DNA from: an uncultured Eubacteriales bacterium
Lineage (GTDB): Bacteria; Bacillota; Clostridia; Oscillospirales; CAG-382
NCBI GenBank assembly: GCA_934444485.1
Contig: CAKSCN010000059.1
Span: 1 to 13,937, forward strand
Direction: 5' to 3'
Length of the DNA: 13,937 nt
Below the pieces are notes generated by a model, which was not told the origin of the DNA, made no database searches, and saw nothing but the letters and a program-made list of their open reading frames with translations. Both the position numbers and the translations under genes were made by a program. The first letter of the stretch is position 1; each line of letters starts with the position of its first letter. This document shows, piece by piece, positions 7,985 through 13,937 of this stretch.

Positions 7985-8014
7985 CGGTGCGGCGAATAAC
8001 GCTCTCCTTTATTC

Positions 8015-8050
8015 GGAAAAGTTACGTGTGATTTGCGGTAAATGTTTTCC
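8015..8050 (+). promoter_or_regulatory. Candidate operator: interrupted dyad abutting the -35 element
   Basis: GGAAAA (8015-8020) and TTTTCC (8045-8050) are inverted, with inner arms TTAC (8022-8025) and GTAA (8038-8041). The dyad ends exactly where the -35 hexamer starts and is centred about 54 bp before the predicted transcript start, a position typical of an activator site. The adjacent regulator gene is the obvious candidate to bind it. This is inference from symmetry and position only. Confidence 0.4.
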
Positions 8051-8079
8051 TTGCTGCGGATAAAAGCAGATGGTATAAT
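8051..8079 (+). promoter_or_regulatory. Sigma-A type promoter of the regulator operon
   Basis: The -35 is TTGCTG (8051-8056), the spacer is 17 bp and the -10 is a consensus TATAAT (8074-8079) with an extended -10 TGG just before it. The transcript would start near 8085-8087, only about 11 nucleotides before the preferred GTG start of the regulator. No other site this close to consensus was noticed in the window. Confidence 0.85.
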
Positions 8080-8083
8080 TACA

Positions 8084-8090
8084 AGAGGTG
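8084..8090 (+). promoter_or_regulatory. Ribosome binding site deciding the regulator start
   Basis: AGAGGTG lies 6 bp before the GTG at 8097. The upstream in-frame GTG at 8088 is part of this site and almost coincides with the predicted transcript start, so 8097 is preferred. Confidence 0.7.
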
Positions 8091-8096
8091 ATTACG

Positions 8097-9191
8097 GTGA
8101 AACGTGAAGCGGTATATATTGCGATGCAGCCCGAGGCGGAAAATTCCTATTGGGCGGCAAACATAAGCGAGGATATTCGCCGTGCGGCAAAGGACGCACA
8201 GCTTGAAACGGTGACGGTCGATCTCTCGGGTGAACTTCCGGATATCGGAGGACGATGCGTCCTTGTCGCCGGGAACGACACCGACTGGCTTGACGCAGCT
8301 CTCGGACGCCTTGCCGAATGCGGTGCTTTGCCGATTGTTGTCAACGCCTGTATGCTTCCTATTCAAAGGTACAGGTACAGCGGAGTGGTGTTCGGTCTCG
8401 AGGAGATGCTTGAGAGATGCCTTGAGCTTATTTCGCTTGACGGACGCAGAAAAACGGCTCTTCTCGGCGTGAATCCGTCATCCGTAACCGACCGTGTGAA
8501 GGCTGACGCATTTTCGTGTGCGGCGTACCCGTGTGAGAGGGAGATTATATGGTCGCCCGGACGTCTCGACGAGTGCGTTGCCGATTTTACCGCAAAGCTT
8601 CCGTCAAGCGGTTTCGACGCCGTAATCTGCGCAAACGATACGGTTGCAATATGCCTTCTGCGCCTGCTTTCCTCCGTCGGCGGCACACTTCCCGAAAGTC
8701 TCTGCATAGTCGGAATGGGCAACTCTTTTGTCGGAGCAAGCCTCGGTCTTACGAGCATAATGTTCGACTACAGAAAGATGGGTGAGATGTCGGTGAAGCT
8801 CTACGGCGATCTTCTGAGATACGGCGCTTCCTGCCGTATTACGATGTCGCTTCCGTGTGAGCTTGTCGTGCGTAAAACCGCCGCATTTGCCGAAAACACA
8901 GCACCCTTCTGCGACAATGCCGAGGTGGTGCGTCCGAAGAGACGGTATTTCGACGGCGGCGAGGTGCAGAATATCATAAAGGTTGAGACCGTTATGCAAT
9001 CGGTTGATCCGCACGACAGGGAAATACTCTTCGGCATAGCACGAGGTGAAAACTGCGACGTTATCGCAGAAAAACTTTTCTTCTCCGACAGAGCGGTGAG
9101 GTACAGGCTTTCAAACATCGTCCGACGCTTCGGTTTTCGTGACAGAAAGGAGCTTGAGGACGCACTTCGCCGTGCTTTGGGGGAAAAGTAA
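8097..9191 (+). CDS. Transcriptional regulator: LacI-type sugar-sensing domain with C-terminal LuxR-type helix-turn-helix
   Basis: This 364-residue protein starts at GTG 8097 (see the ribosome binding site entry). It begins directly with a beta-strand and has no N-terminal helix-turn-helix, unlike true LacI proteins. Residues up to about 275 follow the type I periplasmic-binding fold of LacI effector domains: FDAVICANDTVAICLLRLL (173 onward), PESLCIVGMGNSF, LTSIMFDYRKMGEMSVKL and LPCELVVRKT. The last about 60 residues (302-364) match a LuxR/GerE DNA-binding domain: DPHDREILFGIARG, then CDVIAEKLFFSDRAVRYRLSN (from C320) and RRFGFRDRKELEDALRRAL. No signal peptide or membrane helix is present, so it senses a cytoplasmic ligand. 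It is the first gene of its operon, with the DUF5107 gene 30 bp downstream. It probably controls its own promoter and perhaps the transporter operon; whether it activates or represses cannot be read from sequence. Confidence 0.85.
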   Translation: MKREAVYIAMQPEAENSYWAANISEDIRRAAKDAQLETVTVDLSGELPDIGGRCVLVAGNDTDWLDAALGRLAECGALPIVVNACMLPIQRYRYSGVVFGLEEMLERCLELISLDGRRKTALLGVNPSSVTDRVKADAFSCAAYPCEREIIWSPGRLDECVADFTAKLPSSGFDAVICANDTVAICLLRLLSSVGGTLPESLCIVGMGNSFVGASLGLTSIMFDYRKMGEMSVKLYGDLLRYGASCRITMSLPCELVVRKTAAFAENTAPFCDNAEVVRPKRRYFDGGEVQNIIKVETVMQSVDPHDREILFGIARGENCDVIAEKLFFSDRAVRYRLSNIVRRFGFRDRKELEDALRRALGEK

Positions 9192-9221
9192 AAGTACGTA
9201 TAAAAAGCGAGGAAAACGAAA

Positions 9222-11207
9222 ATGGTAAAGATTGAGAACCTTACTCTCCCTGCCGCCGGTCTCGGTGAAGAAAATCCGATGCCCGATATAAAGAACGTGA
9301 GTTATATTCACGCCGGTTACAAAATGACGCCGAAAATATCGGAGAACGAAAAGACCCACATAGGCAAGGGCATGATAAACACAATGCTCCCGTACCGCAT
9401 ACAGGACGGCTACGACAGAAAAAGAGAACTCCGTGACTTCAAAGCTCTCACTGTTGAAAACAGCTTTATTCGTGCGGTGTTTCTTCCCGAACTCGGCGGA
9501 CGTCTTTATTCGCTCACCGATAAGCGAACCGGAAAAGAGCTTTTGTACGTCAACCCCGTGTTTCAGCCGGGAAATCTCGGACTTCGCAATGCGTGGTTCA
9601 GCGGCGGAGTGGAATTCAACGTCGGCATAAAGGGACACAATCCGCTCACCTGCTCACCGCTTCATGCCGTTATAGACAAGACTCCCGACGGCGATGTTCT
9701 GCGGCTTTACGAGTACGAGAGAATAAGGGGAGTTGTGTACTCCGTCAGCGCATGGGTAAAGGACGATTCACCCGTGCTTTATATAAGATGCCGCATAGAG
9801 AACCTCTGCGATGACGACAAGTATATGTATTGGTGGTCGAATATCGCCGTCCCCGAAACGCACGGGACAAGAGTCATAGTGCCGACCGACGACGCCTTTG
9901 TAAGCTTCTATAATGAGAACCACTATATACTCGACAAGACCGCCGTACCTTACGCAAACGGTACGGACATAAGCTACCCCTCGAATATTCCGGCGTCACG
10001 GGACTTTTTCTATAAAATACCGAGTGAATTCCGAAAGTGGATAGCCTCCGCAGATGAAGAGGGAAAAGGTCTTCTGCAATGCTCCTCAAGAAAGCTCTTC
10101 GGACGAAAAATGTTTGTCTGGGGCATGGGGCAGGGCGGACGTCACTGGAACGAGTGGCTCTCGGACGGAAAGTCGTCGTACATCGAGATACAGGCGGGAC
10201 TTGCCCACACTCAGCTTGAGCATATCCCCATGAGGGCAAACGAAACATGGGAGTGGACGGAGGCGTATACTCTTCTTGAGGGCGACCCCGGGGTGCTTCA
10301 CGGAAAATACAAGGACGCCGTCGGCTATGTCGAAAGGTATATGGAAAATACGGTCGGAAATCCCGACGAAATGTACTTCCCGAGCGACGACTCCGTCACA
10401 GCGACGACGGTTGCCGCATTCGGCTCCGATTGGGGAAGCCTTGAGGAAACGCTCCGCAAAAAGCGCATAAGCAAAACGCTTTCGTTCCCGAGGGTGAACG
10501 ATCCCGAGACCGCCACATGGCGCGAGCTACTCGAAAACGGCACATTCCCGACAGAATGCACGCCCTCCGGGTACGTCTGCGACAAGCGCCTTGCAGAAAT
10601 GCTCGAAGCTCTTCCCGAACAGAGTGCGAACAGTCTTCTGCACACGGGAGTTATACGCTACGCACTTTACGCCAACGGCAAAGGAAACCTCGATTCCGCA
10701 AAGAAAGCGTGGGAGGAGTCGTGCAGGATAAAGGAAAATCCGTGGGCAATACGCAACCTCGCAATGCTTTACGCAAACGAATACAAGGATTCCGACAAGG
10801 CGTGCGCGCTTCTTTTACGTGCGTTCGCAATGAAACCCGACTGCCGTGCGCTTGCCGCAGAAACCGCAATGAGACTTACCGCCGACGGCTTTGACGAAAA
10901 GTGGCTCGAGCTTTACGAAACGCTCCCCGAAGCCCTCCGCAAAAACGGAAGACTGAGACTTTGCCGTGCGGCGGCGCTTATACACCTTGACCGTCTTTCC
11001 GAGGCGTCGGAGATTGTGAACGAAGACTTTGTCATGCCGGACGTAAAAGAGGGAGAGCTTTCTGTGTCGCACCGTTGGTTCGAGCTTCACAGACGTATTT
11101 ACGCAAAGGAAAACGGCATGGAGTACAGCGAGACCGACACATCTCTTGCCTCTGCCGTCGACGAAAAATACCCTTTGCCGAAGAGCCTTGATTTTCGTAT
11201 GCACTGA
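9222..11207 (+). CDS. DUF5107-domain protein with C-terminal TPR region, probable intracellular carbohydrate enzyme
   Basis: This 661-residue protein starts at an ATG with GCGAGGA 8 bp upstream. The N-terminal half (about 1-350) is a beta-sandwich resembling galactose-mutarotase-fold domains: LPELGGRLYSLTDKRTGKEL, then WFSGGVEFNVG (W125 onward), IKGHNPLTCSPLH, YMYWWSNIAVPETHG and EIQAGLAHTQLEH. I recognise this as DUF5107. The second half is helical with TPR-like repeats, clearest at about residues 470-545 (ANGKGNLDSAKKAWEESCRI, WAIRNLAMLYANEYKDSDKA, LLRAFAMKPD). No signal peptide is seen, so it should be cytoplasmic. It is co-transcribed with a sugar-sensing regulator and a TIM-barrel hydrolase-like gene 21 bp downstream. 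Family members occur in sugar-use loci, but I know of no firm reaction. It may bind or act on the imported oligosaccharide, with the TPR part mediating protein contacts. Confidence 0.82.
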   Translation: MVKIENLTLPAAGLGEENPMPDIKNVSYIHAGYKMTPKISENEKTHIGKGMINTMLPYRIQDGYDRKRELRDFKALTVENSFIRAVFLPELGGRLYSLTDKRTGKELLYVNPVFQPGNLGLRNAWFSGGVEFNVGIKGHNPLTCSPLHAVIDKTPDGDVLRLYEYERIRGVVYSVSAWVKDDSPVLYIRCRIENLCDDDKYMYWWSNIAVPETHGTRVIVPTDDAFVSFYNENHYILDKTAVPYANGTDISYPSNIPASRDFFYKIPSEFRKWIASADEEGKGLLQCSSRKLFGRKMFVWGMGQGGRHWNEWLSDGKSSYIEIQAGLAHTQLEHIPMRANETWEWTEAYTLLEGDPGVLHGKYKDAVGYVERYMENTVGNPDEMYFPSDDSVTATTVAAFGSDWGSLEETLRKKRISKTLSFPRVNDPETATWRELLENGTFPTECTPSGYVCDKRLAEMLEALPEQSANSLLHTGVIRYALYANGKGNLDSAKKAWEESCRIKENPWAIRNLAMLYANEYKDSDKACALLLRAFAMKPDCRALAAETAMRLTADGFDEKWLELYETLPEALRKNGRLRLCRAAALIHLDRLSEASEIVNEDFVMPDVKEGELSVSHRWFELHRRIYAKENGMEYSETDTSLASAVDEKYPLPKSLDFRMH

Positions 11208-11215
11208 TTTTTGAA

Positions 11216-11221
11216 AAGGAG
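11216..11221 (+). promoter_or_regulatory. Ribosome binding site deciding the hydrolase start
   Basis: AAGGAG stands 7 bp before GTG 11229. An upstream in-frame TTG at 11211 would place this site inside the gene, so the GTG is preferred. Confidence 0.8.
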
Positions 11222-11228
11222 TGATACC

Positions 11229-13250
11229 GTGAAAATACCGAGTCCGTTTATACCGGTGCGTGTCGATACGCACGATCTTTCACATACGGTACACGTCGTC
11301 GGACGTGATTACACAATAGGTGCAGACGGAATGATAACGTCGTTAAAGTCCGAGGGCGTCGAGCTTTTGGCGTCCCCGGTGAGAATAGTTTCGGTCGAGG
11401 ACGGAGAAGAGTCAGTGTGGGACGCCGATTACCCCGAAAACGAATCCGAAAGCTTTATTCAGAGCCGCTCAGATGCGGAAGCCGTTATCTGCGGAGCGAA
11501 GCAGTCGGAACGCTTTATCGTCGATTTTTGCTACAGAATAGACTACGACGGCTGTATCGATATAGATATGAAGCTCATGCCGAGAGGGAAGACCGTTGCG
11601 CAGGTGTTCGGACTTGCCGACGTGAAGCCGGTGCTTTTCAAGCTTGACCGCCTCTGGCTCGAAATACCTCTGAAAGCCGAAGCGACGACCCTTTTCAGTA
11701 TGCACCCCAACAGCGAAATGCACCTTGCCGACGGCACCGTGAGACCTCAAACGGATATGTCGGCGAGCGGAAAAATCCCCGAACTGTCGGCGTCAATGCC
11801 GTTCAAAACTCTCCTGTGGCTCGGCGACGAGGACAGAGGTCTCGGCTTTTTTGCGGAAAACGAGCGCAACTGGCAGCCTGAAAGCCCCGATAGGGCGGTT
11901 GAACTTGTGCGGAGCGGAAACACGCTCACTCTCCGCATAAGACTCATCGACGGTCAGCCGAGAGCATGGTCGAGCGACCCGAAGTACGGTTCCGACGCCT
12001 ATAAGCCGATAGCCTTTAATTTCGGACTTCACCCCACACCCGTCAAGCCTTTTCCGAAGAATCCGTATATCCACAATGCCTTTCACCTCGACTGCGGAAT
12101 AAAAATAAAGGGCAACTACGTCGATTTTCTCGACGGACGCTACGACGAACTCAAGGAAAAGGGCGTGACGACGCTCATTCTTCACGAAAAGTGGAATAAG
12201 TCGCAGAACTGGTACGACCTTTCGGAGTATACGACCGCACAGATTAAGACGATAACCGACGAGTGCCACAAGAGAGGGATAAAGGTGCTCACATACTTCG
12301 GCTACGAGATTTCGTCGATGTCGCCGGCTTGGAACACGCTTGCCGACCGAACTGCGGTGAAGAACCCCAAGGGCGAGCTTTGCGGCGGCTGGTGGAGAGT
12401 GCCGTTTCAGCGTGACTACGAGGTCTGCTACAACAGCGATTACGCCGATCTTTTCATAGACGGCGTCACAAGGATTATGGACGAATGCCACACCGACGGA
12501 GTGTACCTCGACGGTACGTTCCACGCAAAGAAGTGCTTCTCAACCGAACACGGCTGCGGTTGGTACGACGCCGACGGAAAGCTTCACGGCAGCTATTGCT
12601 GGAAGTCGCTTCGCAAAATGTTCAAGCGGCTCTATGAGGTCGTCGAGGAACGCTCCGGCGAAATAAACGTTCACGCTTTCGGATTCGTAAACTTCACGGC
12701 AATTCCGTATGTCCATCAGAACTGGTACGGTGAAAACCTGCAATTCAGACTCATGAAAGGGACTGACGAGGATATGAACCTCGAGTGCTTCCGTGCGGAG
12801 TATCTCGGCAGAAACATAGGCGCACCGGTTGAGTTTATCGCCTACGAAAACAGGCCGCACTGGACGTTCGAGAAAGCTCTTGCGTGTTCCGTGCTTCACG
12901 GCATACTTCCCCGACCTAACGATATAGGACTCCCCCTTGACCTCATGAGCCGTGTCTGGAAGGTGTTCGGAGCATTTCCCGTCGATATTTCGGAATGGCT
13001 TCCTTATTGGAAAAATGACGTCACGACCGATAACGATAAGGTCAAGGTAAGCTACTACAGATATACCGACCTCTCCGGAGCGGTTGAGCTTCTTGCCTTT
13101 GCCGTCAATACCTCGGCAAGCCCCGTCGGGAGGGTGAAGCTTGCATTCTCCGAGAACGTAACCTCGGCATACGACACGCTTGAAAAAGAAGAGGTTGGAT
13201 TCTCCTTTGACCTCGACGCATACTCCTGCCGCATACTCTTCGTAAAGTAA
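11229..13250 (+). CDS. TIM-barrel glycoside hydrolase-like protein related to DUF6067 / GH123 N-terminal families
   Basis: This is a 673-residue protein from GTG 11229. Residues 1-280 form a beta-sandwich that includes LLWLGDEDRGLGFFAENERN (195-214), a signature shared with DUF6067 and GH123 N-terminal domains. A TIM-barrel core follows: GVTTLILHEKWNKSQNWYDL, CHKRGIKVLTYFGYEISSMS, CHTDGVYLDGTFHAKKC (D423, D428), INVHAFGFVNF and the segment around EFIAYENRP. The strand ending VYLDG resembles the strand carrying a catalytic or substrate-binding Asp in several retaining glycosidase clans, making D428 a candidate. A small beta-domain closes the protein (about 600-673). No signal peptide is present, so it should hydrolyse an imported sugar in the cytoplasm. 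It is last in its operon. The linkage and sugar are unknown. A relation to GH123 would suggest N-acetylgalactosaminides, but I cannot confirm the catalytic pair of that family. Confidence 0.82.
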   Translation: MKIPSPFIPVRVDTHDLSHTVHVVGRDYTIGADGMITSLKSEGVELLASPVRIVSVEDGEESVWDADYPENESESFIQSRSDAEAVICGAKQSERFIVDFCYRIDYDGCIDIDMKLMPRGKTVAQVFGLADVKPVLFKLDRLWLEIPLKAEATTLFSMHPNSEMHLADGTVRPQTDMSASGKIPELSASMPFKTLLWLGDEDRGLGFFAENERNWQPESPDRAVELVRSGNTLTLRIRLIDGQPRAWSSDPKYGSDAYKPIAFNFGLHPTPVKPFPKNPYIHNAFHLDCGIKIKGNYVDFLDGRYDELKEKGVTTLILHEKWNKSQNWYDLSEYTTAQIKTITDECHKRGIKVLTYFGYEISSMSPAWNTLADRTAVKNPKGELCGGWWRVPFQRDYEVCYNSDYADLFIDGVTRIMDECHTDGVYLDGTFHAKKCFSTEHGCGWYDADGKLHGSYCWKSLRKMFKRLYEVVEERSGEINVHAFGFVNFTAIPYVHQNWYGENLQFRLMKGTDEDMNLECFRAEYLGRNIGAPVEFIAYENRPHWTFEKALACSVLHGILPRPNDIGLPLDLMSRVWKVFGAFPVDISEWLPYWKNDVTTDNDKVKVSYYRYTDLSGAVELLAFAVNTSASPVGRVKLAFSENVTSAYDTLEKEEVGFSFDLDAYSCRILFVK

Positions 13251-13258
13251 AAAATATG

Positions 13259-13298
13259 CACACCCCGATCCGCTTTGTGACCGAGGTGTGTTCTCTTT
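13259..13298. terminator. Shared bidirectional terminator between convergent operons
   Basis: CACACC (13259-13264) pairs with GGTGTG (13285-13290), with two further C-G pairs inside after one mismatch. On the plus strand TTCTCTTT follows. On the minus strand four bases and then six Ts follow (complement of the A run 13249-13254, which includes the stop codon of the hydrolase gene). It lies between two genes that converge, with only 57 bp between their stop codons. The minus-strand signal, ending uvrA, looks the stronger of the two. Confidence 0.7.
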
Positions 13299-13307
13299 GT
13301 GCCGTAT

Positions 13308-13937
13308 TTACTTTATGCCGAGTTTGCCCTTGAGGTATTTTCCCGTATACGACTTTTCGCACGCCGCAACTTCTTCCGGAGTGCCGCAGACTACAACCTC
13401 TCCGCCGCCGTCTCCGCCCTCAGGTCCGAGATCAATGATGTGGTCGGCGGTCTTTATAATGTCGAGGTTGTGTTCGATGACGATAACCGAGTTTCCGGCG
13501 TCAACAAGGCGCTGCAATACTTCGATGAGCTTGTCAACGTCGGCGGTGTGAAGTCCCGTGGTCGGCTCGTCGAGAATGTAAACCGTCTTGCCGGTGCTTC
13601 TCTTTGAAAGCTCTGTCGCAAGCTTTATTCTCTGCGCTTCGCCGCCCGACAAAGTCGTTGACGACTGACCTATCTTTATATAGCCGAGTCCGACGTCGTA
13701 AAGAGTCTGAAGCTTTCTTCGGAGCGACGGCAGATTCTCGAAGAATTTCAGTCCCTCTTCAACCGTCATGTCGAGTACGTCGAAGATGTTTTTGTCCTTG
13801 TATTTCACCTCGAGAGTCTCACGGTTGTACCGCTTTCCCTTGCAGACGTCGCAGGTGACGTATACGTCCGGAAGAAAGTTCATTTCTATCGTGAGCGTTC
13901 CGTCTCCCTGACACGCCTCACAGCGTCCGCCCTTGAG
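13308..13937 (-). CDS. uvrA: Excinuclease ABC subunit A, C-terminal part (5' end outside window)
   Basis: The minus-strand frame is open from the window edge to TAA at 13308-13310 and gives 209 residues, about the last fifth of UvrA (usually about 940). It starts inside the zinc-binding module: GGRCEACQGDG then VTCDVCKGKRYN supply the paired CxxC cysteines. Next come the ABC signature LSGGEAQRIKLATELS (about 13629-13652), Walker B with YILDEPTTGLH (about 13547-13579), the switch histidine in VIVIEHN, and the glycine-rich DLGPEGGDGGGEVV typical of UvrA. UvrA is the damage-recognition ATPase of nucleotide excision repair and acts with UvrB and UvrC. It is unrelated to the sugar genes and converges on them. 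An internal ATG at 13883 is methionine within the zinc module, not the start. Confidence 0.97.
   Translation of the reverse strand, partial: LKGGRCEACQGDGTLTIEMNFLPDVYVTCDVCKGKRYNRETLEVKYKDKNIFDVLDMTVEEGLKFFENLPSLRRKLQTLYDVGLGYIKIGQSSTTLSGGEAQRIKLATELSKRSTGKTVYILDEPTTGLHTADVDKLIEVLQRLVDAGNSVIVIEHNLDIIKTADHIIDLGPEGGDGGGEVVVCGTPEEVAACEKSYTGKYLKGKLGIK

Noticed and set aside
8088..8090. GTG as the start of the regulator
   Set aside because: It overlaps the ribosome binding site for GTG 8097 and lies almost at the predicted transcript start.
11211..11213. TTG as the start of the barrel hydrolase-like gene
   Set aside because: The AAGGAG site would then lie inside the gene; it is well spaced for GTG 11229.
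11225..13250. Firm assignment of the barrel protein to GH123 or GH31
   Set aside because: Only the N-terminal signature and a generic VYLDG strand are seen; the catalytic residues of a named family could not be matched by eye.

Overview
The window looks like a chromosomal carbohydrate-uptake and carbohydrate-breakdown locus of a low-to-mid GC, Gram-positive anaerobe. Strong AAGGAG-type ribosome binding sites, tight operons and the protein families present (Yip1/NHL proteins, DUF5696, LplB/YtcP-type permeases, DUF5107, DUF6067-like hydrolase) fit a gut Clostridia member, probably Oscillospirales/Ruminococcaceae. That placement is inference from family knowledge, not from a search.

Layout. (1) Positions 1-7028 hold a plus-strand operon whose 5' end lies outside the window. 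It encodes a membrane protein with an NHL-type beta-propeller, TPRs and a Yip1 domain (5'-truncated by the window), a large secreted DUF5696 protein with an internal Thr/Ala/Asp/Glu repeat insertion, and two ABC-importer permeases of the carbohydrate class. Gaps are 17-21 bp, each with a Shine-Dalgarno sequence, and the operon ends at a strong intrinsic terminator (7065-7098). (2) A cytoplasmic NodB-type deacetylase follows at 7123-7932, closed by a second hairpin. (3) A clear sigma-A type promoter (8051-8079) drives a second plus-strand operon of three genes. They encode a regulator joining a LacI-type sugar-binding domain to a C-terminal LuxR-type helix-turn-helix, a DUF5107 mutarotase-fold protein with TPRs, and a TIM-barrel glycosidase-like protein related to DUF6067/GH123-N. 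(4) The 3' end of uvrA lies convergently on the minus strand, and a shared bidirectional terminator separates it from the operon.

How the genes may work together (inference): the secreted DUF5696 protein and the membrane propeller/Yip1 protein act outside and at the membrane with the permease pair to capture and import an oligosaccharide. The signal-peptide-free deacetylase, DUF5107 protein and TIM-barrel hydrolase process it in the cytoplasm, and the LacI/LuxR-type regulator senses the sugar. No ATPase gene and no complete solute-binding protein are present in the window, so those parts must be encoded elsewhere. The substrate is unknown; the deacetylase and the GH123-like features only hint at an N-acetylated glycan. 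No RNA genes, CRISPR arrays or insertion sequences were seen, and no gene-free stretch exceeds about 165 bases.
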